Assembly: GCF_000407185.1 (NCBI RefSeq)
Contig: NZ_KE136481.1
Location: 779,136 to 843,135 of the forward strand
DNA from: Enterococcus malodoratus ATCC 43197
Lineage (GTDB): Bacteria; Bacillota; Bacilli; Lactobacillales; Enterococcaceae
Reading direction: 5' to 3'
DNA: 64,000 nucleotides
Shown here piece by piece: positions 34,763 through 43,821 of the stretch. The position numbers were made by a program, and so were the translations under genes. The notes below the pieces were generated by a model. It was not told the origin of the DNA, made no database searches, and saw only the letters and a list, made by a program, of their open reading frames with translations. Numbering within the stretch: position 1 is the stretch's first letter; every line of letters starts with the position of its first letter.

Positions 34763-35301
34763 AAAACATCTTACTAGGTGTCAGCGGCAGTATCTCCGCT
34801 TATAAAGCGGCAGAAATTACCAATGAACTGACAAAAATGGGGTATAAATTAGATGTGGTGATGACCAAAAGCAGCACTGAGTTCATCACACCATTGACAA
34901 TTCAATCATTGTCACATCGCCGAGTTCATCTTGATGTGATGGAAGAGCCGGATGCGGCATTCATCAATCATATTGCATTAGCGAAAGAAGCTGATTTATT
35001 CTTAGTTGCACCTGCTTCGGCCAATATTATTGGAAAAATGGCTAATGGTATAGCTGATGATTTATTATCAACAGTTGCTTTGGCCCTGTTACCAGATACA
35101 CCGAGAATTATCGCACCAGCAATGAATACCTACATGTATCAAAATCCGATTGTTCAACGAAACTTGGCAACATTAAAAGATGTGGGGTATCAAGAAATCG
35201 AACCAAGAGAAGCATTGCTTGCCTGCGGTGACTATGGTCGTGGGGCTCTAGCTAATGTATCCGATATCGTGCATATCGTAAATTCGACACTGAAGGAGTA
35301 A
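34759..35301 (+). CDS. coaC: Phosphopantothenoylcysteine decarboxylase CoaC (stand-alone)
   Basis: FMN-dependent decarboxylase of 180 residues making 4'-phosphopantetheine. It begins ILLGVSGSISAYKAAEI and carries the catalytic His in INHIALAKEADL and the APAMNTYMYQNP substrate-recognition clamp. The ATG overlaps the coaB stop. The product feeds CoaD, not in this window. Confidence 0.93.
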   Translation: MKNILLGVSGSISAYKAAEITNELTKMGYKLDVVMTKSSTEFITPLTIQSLSHRRVHLDVMEEPDAAFINHIALAKEADLFLVAPASANIIGKMANGIADDLLSTVALALLPDTPRIIAPAMNTYMYQNPIVQRNLATLKDVGYQEIEPREALLACGDYGRGALANVSDIVHIVNSTLKE

Positions 35302-35304
35302 CTA

Positions 35305-35928
35305 ATGAACGACAAAAATGTAAGAAACTTTACTTTGACCGCGATGTTTTTAGCGATCATGATTATCTTAGCAGTCACCCCCCTTGGTTTCATTCCGATT
35401 GGTCCAATTAATGCTACGACGATGCATATTCCAGTGATTATCGCGTCAATCGTTTTAGGACCTCGCATCGGAGCTGGACTAGGCGCAATCTTTGGTGTTA
35501 TCAGTTTAATCAGAGCAACGGTGATTATCACGCCAATGTCGTTTGTTTTTTCACCTTTTATTGCAAACCCATTGACGAATCAAGGTGACTGGCGCGCGAT
35601 CATTGTAGCAATTGTTCCCCGTATTTTGATTGGTGTTGTTCCTTACTTTGTTTACAAAGGGCTTCATCACTTACTGAAAAATAAAGCTCAGCCGGTCAGC
35701 TTATTTATCGCAGGTTTGGCGGGATCAATGACCAACACTATTTTAGTTATGAACCTGATTTTCTTTTTCTTTAAGGATAGTTATGCCAATGTTTTACAAG
35801 TCACAGCAAATGCTGTTTACGGTGTCATCTTAGGAATTATTTCAGGCAGCGGCTTAGTCGAAGCTATCGTTGCCGGAATAGCAACAACAGGTGTTTGTGC
35901 CGTTCTACTACGCTTAATGAAGAAATAA
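35305..35928 (+). CDS. panT: ECF transporter S component, probable pantothenate (PanT-like)
   Basis: Substrate-binding membrane subunit of an energy-coupling-factor vitamin transporter, 207 residues, about six helices. It starts RNFTLTAMFLAIMIILAVTP and has the GxxxGAIFGxxS-type middle (GAGLGAIFGVISLI). It lies 3 nt after coaC. In Lactobacillales, S components placed directly behind coaBC genes are assigned to pantothenate, which fits. The shared EcfA/EcfT module is encoded elsewhere. Confidence 0.8.
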   Translation: MNDKNVRNFTLTAMFLAIMIILAVTPLGFIPIGPINATTMHIPVIIASIVLGPRIGAGLGAIFGVISLIRATVIITPMSFVFSPFIANPLTNQGDWRAIIVAIVPRILIGVVPYFVYKGLHHLLKNKAQPVSLFIAGLAGSMTNTILVMNLIFFFFKDSYANVLQVTANAVYGVILGIISGSGLVEAIVAGIATTGVCAVLLRLMKK

Positions 35929-35934
35929 AAAAAC

Positions 35935-35978
35935 GCTCGATCGAAATCATTTCTGATCTCGATCGAGCATTTTTTTTT
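35935..35978. terminator. Bidirectional terminator (panT-like / murB)
   Basis: Perfect 10-bp stem GCTCGATCGA/TCGATCGAGC with a 14-nt loop, A-run to the left and nine T to the right. It serves the convergent coa operon and murB. Confidence 0.85.
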
Positions 35979-35980
35979 GA

Positions 35981-36886
35981 TTATTTCGGTTCTTCACCCA
36001 GAATTCGAACTTCTGTTTCCAACGTCACATCAAACTTCTCTTTGATCGTTTTTTGAATATGAGCAATCAATTCAATATAGTCAGTCGCTGTCGCATTGTT
36101 AATGTTGACGATGAAGCCGGCGTGCTTTTCAGAAATTTGCGCACCGCCCCAAACTAAGCCCTGCAATCCAGCATCTTGAATTAGTTTACCGGTAAAATAT
36201 CCGACTGGGCGTTTAAAGACACTGCCGCACGATGGATATTCCAATGGTTGTTTCAACTCACGCAGTTCAGTCAGTTCAGCCATTCGTTTTTCAATTTGAG
36301 CATGATCGCCAGTCGTTAATTTAAAGTTGGCACTCAATACGATCGCTGGCTGTTCCTGAATCGCCGAATGACGATAGGAGAAATTCATTTGATCTTTGTA
36401 CCAGGTTTCAAATGTTCCATCTGCTAATAAAACATCGACAGATTCAAAGACATCTTCTAGCTGTCCGTCATAGGCACCCGCATTCATGAAGACTGCGCCG
36501 CCGATACTTCCAGGGATTCCACAAGCAAATTCAAATCCAGTTAAGGAATGATCCAATGCCACATAAGTTGTGTCAATCAGCTTTGCGCCCGCCTGAGCAG
36601 TTATTGTTTCATCTTCTACACGAATCGTCGTCATATCTGTCAACATGATTACGACGCCGCGAATTCCGCCATCTTTGACGATTAGATTGCTGGCATTGCC
36701 CAGAACAATCCAGGGAATATCATTTTCACGGCAATAGTCGACCAATGCCTTCACTTCTTCGTTGTTCTTAGGAAATGCTAGAGCGTCTACGGGACCGCCG
36801 GTTTTTGTAAACGTATAATTCATTAAAGGTTCATCCAAAAGGATTTTCAAATTAGGTAATGTGTTCGTCAAGTCTAATGTTTTCAC
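35981..36886 (-). CDS. murB: UDP-N-acetylenolpyruvoylglucosamine reductase
   Basis: FAD/NADPH enzyme making UDP-MurNAc for peptidoglycan. It has the FAD-binding domain (YTFTKTGGPVDALAFP; VLGNASNLIVKDGGIRGVV), the NAGAYDGQL stretch, and the type I loop with YPSCGSVFKRPVGYFTGKLI, whose Ser is catalytic. The start is placed at GTG 36886 (AGAAAGG 9 nt upstream), giving 301 residues, the usual length; an ATG 15 codons further up is less well placed. It is transcribed alone. Confidence 0.92.
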   Translation of the reverse strand: MKTLDLTNTLPNLKILLDEPLMNYTFTKTGGPVDALAFPKNNEEVKALVDYCRENDIPWIVLGNASNLIVKDGGIRGVVIMLTDMTTIRVEDETITAQAGAKLIDTTYVALDHSLTGFEFACGIPGSIGGAVFMNAGAYDGQLEDVFESVDVLLADGTFETWYKDQMNFSYRHSAIQEQPAIVLSANFKLTTGDHAQIEKRMAELTELRELKQPLEYPSCGSVFKRPVGYFTGKLIQDAGLQGLVWGGAQISEKHAGFIVNINNATATDYIELIAHIQKTIKEKFDVTLETEVRILGEEPK

Positions 36887-36971
36887 TCTGATAAGCCTTT
36901 CTCGTTCAACACGGGTAAATTTTTCAAACATCCTTGCTATTTTAGCACGCGAGAAAAAAACTTACCACCCC

Positions 36972-37883
36972 TTATAGCTGGTGACGAGTGTGTTGACGCA
37001 GCATTTGTTCGCAGAGTTCATGACTTAGTAAAATATTCTCTTGACGCAAATCGGCTTCTTCTCCTTTTAATGCAGCCAAGAAACTGATTACCAATTGTTC
37101 AAATCCCCGTTTCTCTAAAGTCGTTGTCCAATCACCGAAACGTTGTGCCTCTTCCACCAAGCCACGTCTAATCGTCAAGTCAGTCAATTGATTCAAAATC
37201 ATCGTCTGCTTAGGCGAACTAACCTGATAACGCTCCATTTTTCCGCCGCTCATGAAGTCCATTGACAGAATGCATTCTGTCGTCGCAGTTGACAATTGCA
37301 TTTGCGCATAGACCATTTGACCATCTTCTTCACGAATTTTAGAACGAACACTCATGATCTCGTCATCTAACAGATACACTGCGGTATCTACTAAATGAAT
37401 AAATAGATCATAGATCCCAAACTGCATATTCATCGCATGATCTGGTTCATTTTTTTCTAAATGAATTGTCCGCTTTTGCGGCAGCTGCTTCATCTGTTCG
37501 ACCATTGGTGCAAAACGACGGTTAAAGCCTACCATAAATAACAGTTTTTTTTCTTTTGCCAATTCCTGCAGCTCACGGACTTCCTGCAAGTCTTCACTGA
37601 CCGGCTTGTCGATAAAAACAGCAACTCCGGCTTCTAAACATTTTTTTGCGATTTCGAAATGAGCCTTCGTTGCAACGTGAATAAAAATTGCTTCGATTTT
37701 TTCTGCCAATAACTCATCGATTGTTGCAACCGTGTTGGAAAAACTGTATTCGTCTGCGATTTCATTCCGTACTGCTTCATTGCGGGTAGCAAAAATAAAT
37801 GTCGCTTCCTTGCGCATTTTTGCATACGTTGGCAGATACGCCTTTTTGGCGATGCCGCCGATGCCGATAACTCCGATTTTCAT
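36972..37883 (-). CDS. Gfo/Idh/MocA-family oxidoreductase
   Basis: NAD(P)-dependent dehydrogenase-like protein of 303 residues. It has an N-terminal Rossmann fold (MKIGVIGIGGIAKKAYLPTY; VAVFIDKPVSEDLQEVRELQ with the conserved Lys-Pro) and a C-terminal alpha/beta domain. Members act on sugars, inositols or their derivatives; nothing nearby fixes the substrate. Its ribosome site (GAAGGAG) lies in the first of three 155-bp tandem repeats, so its leader and probably its promoter are in the repeat array. Confidence 0.85.
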   Translation of the reverse strand: MKIGVIGIGGIAKKAYLPTYAKMRKEATFIFATRNEAVRNEIADEYSFSNTVATIDELLAEKIEAIFIHVATKAHFEIAKKCLEAGVAVFIDKPVSEDLQEVRELQELAKEKKLLFMVGFNRRFAPMVEQMKQLPQKRTIHLEKNEPDHAMNMQFGIYDLFIHLVDTAVYLLDDEIMSVRSKIREEDGQMVYAQMQLSTATTECILSMDFMSGGKMERYQVSSPKQTMILNQLTDLTIRRGLVEEAQRFGDWTTTLEKRGFEQLVISFLAALKGEEADLRQENILLSHELCEQMLRQHTRHQL

Positions 37884-37893
37884 AGGTAAGACT

Positions 37894-38280
37894 CCTTCTT
37901 CGTTTTAATGTAGTCATTTTTCTTTTGAGAAAAATGATTCCTATCCTCAGGCCGTATATCATTCCACTAAACTTTTTGTGCTTTATATTCTGGTTATTTT
38001 TTTACTTCTTGTTTCAATTTTTTTAACTGCTAAAAGTGGAACTGACATCCTTCTTCGTTTTAATGTAGTCATTTTTCTTTTGAGAAAAATGATTCCTATC
38101 CTCAGGCCGTATATCATTCTACTAAACTTTTTATGATTTATACTCTGGGTTCCTTTTTTTCCTCTTCTTTGAATCTTTACATCTGCTAAAAGTGGAACTG
38201 ACATCCTTCTTCGTTTTAATGTATTCATTTTTCTTTTGGAAAAAATGATTCTTATCCTCAGACCGTATATCATTCTGCTA
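37894..38280. repeat. Three tandem direct repeats, period about 155 bp
   Basis: A core of about 75 bp starting CCTTCTTCGTTTTAATGTA recurs at 37894, 38049 and 38205. Copies 2 and 3 are also preceded by the same 24 bp (from CTGCTAAAAGTGGAACTG). Copies 1 and 2 are almost identical; copy 3 has several substitutions. Each core holds a hairpin, TCATTTTTCT with AGAAAAATGA (weakened in copy 3). Directly after the hairpin each copy has a plus-strand ATG opening a short hydrophobic frame beginning MIPILRPYII or MILILRPYII (30, 15 and 24 codons). On the minus strand a frame of 135 codons runs through the copies, probably as a by-product of the repeat. Confidence 0.85.
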
Positions 38281-38451
38281 ATTATCATCGATAACAGCAT
38301 AGTTTTCTTCATACCTTGAATAATACTGCAAAAAGTCAGCGCGACAAAGTAAAAAGCAGCTTTGACAGCTATCATTCTTTGCTTTCTCACTTTTTTTCGT
38401 TACAATTGATCCAAGAGTTGAATCAAATTATTACGTATGGAGGAATGCACT

Positions 38452-39207
38452 GTGAAATTAATTTCTTGGAACGTCAACGGCTTGCGTGCCGTGATGAAAA
38501 AGAATTTTATGGAAGTTTTTAATGACTTAGATGCTGACTTTTTCTGTCTGCAAGAAACAAAACTGCAAGCTGGACAAATTGAAATGGACTTGCCGGGCTA
38601 TCATGAGTATTGGAATTATGCAGAAAAAAAGGGCTATTCTGGTACTGCCATCTTCACCAAACATGAGCCAATGAGTGTTACCTATGGTCTGGGCATCGAA
38701 GAACATGATCAAGAAGGCCGTGTCATTACACTTGAATATCCTGAGTATTATGTGATTACTTGTTATACGCCCAACTCACAAAATGAACTGAAGCGTTTAG
38801 ATTATCGTATGACTTGGGAAGAAGCTTTCTTGAATCATCTAAATCAGCTGAAAGAAAATAAATCCGTTATTTTCTGTGGGGATTTGAATGTCGCCCACGA
38901 AAACATTGATTTAAAAAATTGGAAAACAAATCAAAAAAATGCCGGCTTCACTCCGCAAGAACGAGAGAAATTCAGTATCTTATTAGAGAATGGCTATATT
39001 GATACGTTCCGTCATTTCTATCCCGATCAAGAAGGAATTTACTCTTGGTGGAGCTACCGCTTTAATGCGCGCAAAAATAATGCCGGATGGCGGATTGATT
39101 ACTTCGTCGTTTCTGATGACTTAAAGGATCAATTACAAGATGCCAAAATCCATACTGAAATTTTCGGCAGCGACCATTGTCCCGTAGAATTAGATATCAA
39201 TCTTTAA
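38452..39207 (+). CDS. exoA: Exodeoxyribonuclease III (AP endonuclease family)
   Basis: Mg2+-dependent DNA repair nuclease of 251 residues acting at abasic sites and 3' ends. Motifs in order: [20 protein letters not shown] (metal-binding Glu), [22 protein letters not shown] (catalytic Asp and Asn), YSWWSYR and the terminal GSDHCPVEL with the Asp-His pair. The start is GTG 38452, 8 nt after GGAGG. It is close in build to B. subtilis ExoA. Confidence 0.92.
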   Translation: MKLISWNVNGLRAVMKKNFMEVFNDLDADFFCLQETKLQAGQIEMDLPGYHEYWNYAEKKGYSGTAIFTKHEPMSVTYGLGIEEHDQEGRVITLEYPEYYVITCYTPNSQNELKRLDYRMTWEEAFLNHLNQLKENKSVIFCGDLNVAHENIDLKNWKTNQKNAGFTPQEREKFSILLENGYIDTFRHFYPDQEGIYSWWSYRFNARKNNAGWRIDYFVVSDDLKDQLQDAKIHTEIFGSDHCPVELDINL

Positions 39208-39284
39208 AACTTTGAAATTTTTTCTTGAAAGACTTTCGCCGCTGAAAAGAATATGGTAAAACAAAAAGCGGAGAGGTGAATCTG

Positions 39285-39818
39285 TTGAATTTTATTGCAA
39301 TGGACTTTGAAACGGCCAATTATCAAACCCATAGTGCTTGTTCACTGGCACTCGTAATGGTAAAAAACAGCCAAATCGTCGGTGAATACTATTCGCTGAT
39401 CAAACCTGAAACAGACTTTTTTTGGAAAAATATTCAGATCCACGGCATACATCCAGAAGATGTTGAAGACGCACCGAAGTTTCCTGAAGTATGGCAAGAT
39501 ATCCAACATTATTATCAGGAGAATCGTTTGATCGTTGCTCATAATGCCGGCTTTGATACCAAGGTTCTAGCGGGTTGTCTTGATTATTATCATCTAGCGC
39601 AGCCAACCTATCTTTCCTTGTGTACTGTAAAAACAAGCCGACGCTTATTTCCTGAAATGGCGAATCATCGACTGAACACCGTTTGTGAGGAATTAGCGAT
39701 CCCATTAGAACATCATCATGATGCTTTAGAAGACAGCCGAGCCTGCGCGAAAATTTTGCTCTATCAAGAAGATCATTTTGGTGTTGATCCATTAAAAAAA
39801 TTAGTATTACCTATGTAA
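39285..39818 (+). CDS. 3'-5' exonuclease, DnaQ/PolC epsilon-like (DEDDh)
   Basis: Small exonuclease of 177 residues. The DEDDh residues are all visible: FIAMDFETAN (Asp/Glu), VAHNAGFDTKVL (Asp) and HHHDALEDSRACA (His/Asp). It lacks polymerase or BRCT domains. The start is TTG 39285 with AGGTGA upstream, giving the family N-terminus NFIAMDFETAN. It follows exoA by 77 bp and may belong to a DNA-repair pair. Confidence 0.87.
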   Translation: MNFIAMDFETANYQTHSACSLALVMVKNSQIVGEYYSLIKPETDFFWKNIQIHGIHPEDVEDAPKFPEVWQDIQHYYQENRLIVAHNAGFDTKVLAGCLDYYHLAQPTYLSLCTVKTSRRLFPEMANHRLNTVCEELAIPLEHHHDALEDSRACAKILLYQEDHFGVDPLKKLVLPM

Positions 39819-39845
39819 GCGAAGCTCTCTGCTTCGCTTTTTTAA
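39818..39845. terminator. Terminator after the exonuclease gene
   Basis: Perfect 8-bp stem AGCGAAGC/GCTTCGCT with a 5-nt loop and six T, beginning at the stop codon. It separates the gene from the convergent acetyltransferase gene. Confidence 0.8.
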
Positions 39846-40363
39846 TTGATCAATTTACTCATCAACAGAACATTCAAAAATTCACCTTGTACATCTCGAG
39901 CCCCTCGCTCCATCTCAGCCTCCGTTATAAAATCAAATTTTTGGTACAGATGAATCGCACGTTCGTTTCTTTTTTGAACCGTGAGCTCTAAACGTCGCAA
40001 CGGCGAATTATTCTCACTCCAATAAATCACTTCATCTAACAATGCCGTTCCTAAACCCATCCCCCAAAATTCTTTCAACACACTAACCCCAATCTCGCCA
40101 ATATGCGACACTGTGTATTCCGGAGCCGCCTTAACTGAGGCCATACCGATGATTCTTTCGTTTGCAAAGGCTAATAAAAGTAGATTATTCTCACTTTCGT
40201 ATAGGTCCGCTAATTGCAAACTCAGCATTTCTTCGTTTAATCCTAAGCCCGCTTCGTCCATAATCAAAAAATCAGTTTCCTCAGCAATTTGTCGACTAGC
40301 TTGTAACAAATTTCCTGCATCATCTGGTATGGCTTCTCTTAAAGTAATTTCAACTTCGCTCAT
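39842..40363 (-). CDS. GNAT-family N-acetyltransferase (downstream of tsaE)
   Basis: Acetyl-CoA-dependent acetyltransferase of 173 residues with the GNAT fold. The acetyl-CoA loop region is VLKEFWGMGLGTALLDEVI, followed by LELTVQKRNERAIHLYQKF. The ATG overlaps the tsaE stop (ATGA), so it is coupled to tsaE. In many Firmicutes tsaE is accompanied by RimI-like acetyltransferases, but this sequence is a broader type and the substrate is unknown. Confidence 0.82.
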   Translation of the reverse strand: MSEVEITLREAIPDDAGNLLQASRQIAEETDFLIMDEAGLGLNEEMLSLQLADLYESENNLLLLAFANERIIGMASVKAAPEYTVSHIGEIGVSVLKEFWGMGLGTALLDEVIYWSENNSPLRRLELTVQKRNERAIHLYQKFDFITEAEMERGARDVQGEFLNVLLMSKLIN

Positions 40364-40827
40364 TCTGATTCCCACGCTTTCAAAATCCGCCCTTGAAATT
40401 TCTGTGCTTGTTCACCATGTACAATCAGTTCCACTTGACGCAAATTTTCATCCTGTCCATCTTTATGTAAAATCAATTCCAAATAATCCTCTGGCACAAA
40501 GTCACCTAACTGCTGTCCCCATTCGATCACGGAAAGGCCATCGCCTTCAAAATAATCATCCAACCCTAAATCATCCGCACCGGACTCAATCCGATAAACA
40601 TCCATATGGTAAAGCGGTAAGCGTCCTTGCTGATATTCTCGAATAATCGTATATGTTGGACTTTTAATCATTTGATCAATCCCTAAACCTAGTGCTATTC
40701 CCTTAGTCAAAGTCGTTTTCCCCGCACCAAGATCACCAGTCAATACCAAATTGTCGCTAGGTTCGGCCACCGAACCAATGATTTTTCCTAATCTTTCTGT
40801 CATTGCTGTATTTATTAACGTTATCAA
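40360..40827 (-). CDS. tsaE: tRNA threonylcarbamoyladenosine biosynthesis ATPase TsaE
   Basis: P-loop ATPase of 155 residues needed with TsaB/TsaD to form t6A37 in tRNAs. Walker A is LTGDLGAGKTTLTKGIALGLG (split here: LTGDLGAGKTT, near 33). SPTYTIIREYQ, LYHMDVYRI and LSVIEWGQQLG follow, all family hallmarks. Length is normal. It overlaps the acetyltransferase gene. Confidence 0.93.
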   Translation of the reverse strand: MITLINTAMTERLGKIIGSVAEPSDNLVLTGDLGAGKTTLTKGIALGLGIDQMIKSPTYTIIREYQQGRLPLYHMDVYRIESGADDLGLDDYFEGDGLSVIEWGQQLGDFVPEDYLELILHKDGQDENLRQVELIVHGEQAQKFQGRILKAWESE

Positions 40828-40891
40828 CCTGTCTCCCTCTTTTCTATTACCAATTTAGTATAACGATTTAGATATCAAGAGAAAAGAAAAA

Positions 40892-40924
40892 AAGTATGCG
40901 ATACAAAATTAGTATCGCATACTT
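40892..40924 (-). terminator. Terminator of pta
   Basis: Perfect 13-bp stem AAGTATGCGATAC/GTATCGCATACTT with a 7-nt loop; a T-run follows on the minus strand. Confidence 0.85.
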
Positions 40925-40942
40925 CACTTTTTATTGAATTTC

Positions 40943-41923
40943 TTAGTTCATCAATGATTGTGCTGCTGTAATAATTGAAAGTTTGTAAACATCTTCTTCA
41001 TTACTACCGCGTGAAAGATCGGAAATTGGTTTGTTCAATCCTTGTAAGATTGGTCCAATTGCTTCAAATCCGCCAAAACGTTGAGCGATTTTGTAGCCGA
41101 TATTACCTGACTGTAATTCGGGGAAAACAAATACAGTTGCTTGTCCCGCTACTTTTGAATCAGGGGCTTTCAATTGCGCAACACCTGGGATGTATGCAGC
41201 ATCAAATTGCAATTCACCATCAATTAAATAATCCGGTGCCAATTCTTGTGCAATCTTAGTTGCTTCTGCCACTTTTTCAACTTCAGGAGCTTTAGCAGAT
41301 CCTTTAGTAGAGAAGCTCATCATTGCAACTTTTGGTTCGATATCGAATAGTTCAGCTGTTTTTGCTGACTCAACAGCGATTTCTGCCAATTCTTGTGCAT
41401 TTGGGTTTACATTGATAGCACAATCTGAGAATAGATATTTTTCTTGATCGCGTCCGCGAACCATCAAGAATGCACCACTTGTACGGCTGACTCCTGGTTT
41501 TGTTTTAATGATTTGCAAAGCGGGACGAACAGTATCGCCAGTTGAATGGATCGCACCAGAAACCATTCCGTCCGTAATTCCCATATAAGTTAACATTGTA
41601 CCAAAGTAATTTTCATCTTTAAGAATTTTTTCTGCATCTTCTTTGTTAACTTTACCTTTACGGCGTTCAACAAAAGCTTCTACCATTTCATCCCAACGAT
41701 CAAAATGATCAGGATCAATGATTGTGAAGTTGCCTAAAGCGATTCCACGAGCGCTCGCGGCTTTTTCGATTTCAGCCAAGTTACCAATCAAGATTGGTTC
41801 AACTAATTCTTCTGCTTTAAGACGAGATGCGGCACCTAAAATACGTGCGTCAGTTGCTTCAGGAAATGCCACTTTAATGTTGCGACGAATAATTTTAAAT
41901 TTCAAACTGTCAAATAGATCCAC
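40943..41923 (-). CDS. pta: Phosphate acetyltransferase
   Basis: Interconverts acetyl-CoA and acetyl phosphate, the first step of acetate production with ATP gain. It is the short single-domain type (326 residues) of Gram-positives. Visible stretches: FPEATDARILGAA, GMVSGAIHSTGDTVRPALQI, MMSFSTKGSAK and LQFDAAYIPGVA. It starts at GTG with GGAGGG upstream and stands alone. Confidence 0.93.
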   Translation of the reverse strand: MDLFDSLKFKIIRRNIKVAFPEATDARILGAASRLKAEELVEPILIGNLAEIEKAASARGIALGNFTIIDPDHFDRWDEMVEAFVERRKGKVNKEDAEKILKDENYFGTMLTYMGITDGMVSGAIHSTGDTVRPALQIIKTKPGVSRTSGAFLMVRGRDQEKYLFSDCAINVNPNAQELAEIAVESAKTAELFDIEPKVAMMSFSTKGSAKAPEVEKVAEATKIAQELAPDYLIDGELQFDAAYIPGVAQLKAPDSKVAGQATVFVFPELQSGNIGYKIAQRFGGFEAIGPILQGLNKPISDLSRGSNEEDVYKLSIITAAQSLMN

Positions 41924-42081
41924 GATAAAACCCTCCAGATATTTATTTCCTATTTATCATACAACAATTCTCAAGAAAAGAAAAGGACAGAATAAAGCAT
42001 CTGTACTACTAATTAGAATCTAGTAAATATGAATTAAGAGCATTTTCACAAACTGTCTCTATAACAGAAACCGTTGTCATA

Positions 42082-42762
42082 TCACACTGTTTCAGGCAGC
42101 TGCCAATCAATCGGTGATTCGCCCCATTCCATCAGTAGTTGGTTTGTTTTCGAAAAAGGTTTCGAACCAAAGAAACCACGATGAGCAGATAACGGAGATG
42201 GGTGGACAGATTTTATAATGGCATGTTTACTAGTGTCGATCATCTTGATTTTCTCTTGTGCAGGTTTTCCCCACAAAATAAAAACGATTGGTTTTTCACG
42301 CTCATTTAGTCGCTTTATAACAGCATCCGTCATTTGCTCCCAACCTTGCCCTCGATGTGAATAAGCTTGCCCCTCCCGCACTGTTAATACGGTGTTAAGC
42401 ATTAGAACCCCCTGCTTTGCCCAGCTCACAAGATTACCATGTTGAACTGGAGAAATTCCTAAGTCATTTTGCATTTCTTGATAAATATTGCGCAGTGACG
42501 GTGGTATTTTCACACCGGGCTGCACAGAAAAAGATAACCCATGTGCTTGATTCACACCATGATAAGGATCTTGTCCCAAAATTACGACTTTCACTTTGTC
42601 GTATGGCGTCAATTCCAAGGCTTCAAAAATGTGATACATATCCGGATGAATTTTCTGAGTACTGTACTCTTCTTTCAAAAATTCACGCAGCTTTAAATAA
42701 TACGGTGCTTCAAATTGATCTGCTAAAACATTTTGCCAATCATTATGGATGATTTCTTTCAC
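42082..42762 (-). CDS. ung: Uracil-DNA glycosylase
   Basis: Family 1 uracil-DNA glycosylase, 226 residues, removing uracil from DNA. Motifs: [20 protein letters not shown] (catalytic Asp, near 63), [11 protein letters not shown], and [13 protein letters not shown] (catalytic His, near 185). The start is placed at GTG 42762, 8 nt after GGAG, so the protein begins [10 protein letters not shown] as is normal; three upstream codons are left out. Confidence 0.93.
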   Translation of the reverse strand: MKEIIHNDWQNVLADQFEAPYYLKLREFLKEEYSTQKIHPDMYHIFEALELTPYDKVKVVILGQDPYHGVNQAHGLSFSVQPGVKIPPSLRNIYQEMQNDLGISPVQHGNLVSWAKQGVLMLNTVLTVREGQAYSHRGQGWEQMTDAVIKRLNEREKPIVFILWGKPAQEKIKMIDTSKHAIIKSVHPSPLSAHRGFFGSKPFSKTNQLLMEWGESPIDWQLPETV

Positions 42763-42933
42763 GTCACACACTCCTAATTTCTATTAATAATAGATTTATT
42801 TTCTTAAGTAAGTCTGATATTTACGTTCTATACTATCAAAATAATTCTTTTTAAAGAATAAAGCCGACATGGTTATCCTATCTAGGATTATGGTACACTA
42901 TCGGTGTATGATAGGAAAGCTAGGTGAATAATT

Positions 42934-43797
42934 TTGATAAAACTCATTGCTTCTGATATGGACGGTACACTGTTAAACGATCAAATGCAAGTCCCGACAG
43001 CAAATATCGAAGCCATTCAGAAGGCTCAGTCACAAGGAATTGAATTTATTACAGCAACTGGACGGGGAATGAGCCACGCAAAAATCTCATTAGATGTAGC
43101 GAACATTCACGTCCCGATGATTTTATTAAACGGCGCTCATGTTGTAAACGCTAAACGAGAAACAATTTTTACCATCCCAATCGGCAAAAAAAGAACCTTT
43201 GAAGTCATGGATGCTCTTGAAGAAGCTGGCCTTTATTATGAAATTTTTACCGCTGAGCATGTATACTCTTCAGATCAACCGATGCGGATTGAGTTTTTCT
43301 CTGAACATATCTTAGAGAAAATACCGGGAATTTCAAAAAAAATGGCAATTGCGGCATCTTCTCAACATTTATCTCTTACACCGATCACTTTTGTTAAGGA
43401 TATGCGTCAAACATTGATTGATAAAGATGAAGATGTTTTAAAAATTATCGCTTTTGATAAAAATGGACCGGAACAATTAAAGAAAGTTACTGGTGCGTTA
43501 GAAAAAATCGGTGATTTAGCTATTGCAGCCTCAGAATTGACTAATATCGAGATCAATCACGTGAATGCACAAAAAGGTATCGCTTTAAAACAATTTGCAG
43601 AAGAACGTGGTTTTACCGCTGATCAAGTCATGGCTCTTGGAGATAATTTTAACGATGTCAGCATGCTGACTTATGCAGGAACAAGTTTTGCGATGGGAAA
43701 TGCGGCACCAGCTATTAAAGAAATCGCTAATAACGTGACGGACACAAATGAAGAAAACGGAGTAGCAACGGCAATCGATCGAATCCTTTCTGAATAA
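42934..43797 (+). CDS. Cof-type HAD phosphatase
   Basis: HAD hydrolase of the Cof/YidA group, 287 residues, likely dephosphorylating sugar phosphates or cofactors. Motif I is ASDMDGTLLN with the nucleophile Asp, motif II is FITATGR, motif III uses KGIALK, and motif IV is VMALGDNFNDVSML. It has the C2B cap between motifs II and III. It starts at TTG behind AGGTGA and lies 24 bp before a LURP-one-like gene. Confidence 0.88.
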   Translation: MIKLIASDMDGTLLNDQMQVPTANIEAIQKAQSQGIEFITATGRGMSHAKISLDVANIHVPMILLNGAHVVNAKRETIFTIPIGKKRTFEVMDALEEAGLYYEIFTAEHVYSSDQPMRIEFFSEHILEKIPGISKKMAIAASSQHLSLTPITFVKDMRQTLIDKDEDVLKIIAFDKNGPEQLKKVTGALEKIGDLAIAASELTNIEINHVNAQKGIALKQFAEERGFTADQVMALGDNFNDVSMLTYAGTSFAMGNAAPAIKEIANNVTDTNEENGVATAIDRILSE

Positions 43798-43821
43798 TAA
43801 AAATCAAAAGGTGTGAGTAAC

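Noticed and set aside
37894..38280. Repeat array as a CRISPR
   Set aside because: Units are about 155 bp with partly conserved intervals, only three copies, and no cas genes; not CRISPR architecture.
37983..38390. 135-codon minus-strand frame with internal repeats (MIYGLR..IIF..KRKM)
   Set aside because: It simply follows the 155-bp DNA repeat; composition is strongly basic and there is no convincing ribosome site at its start. Kept as repeat, not as a gene.
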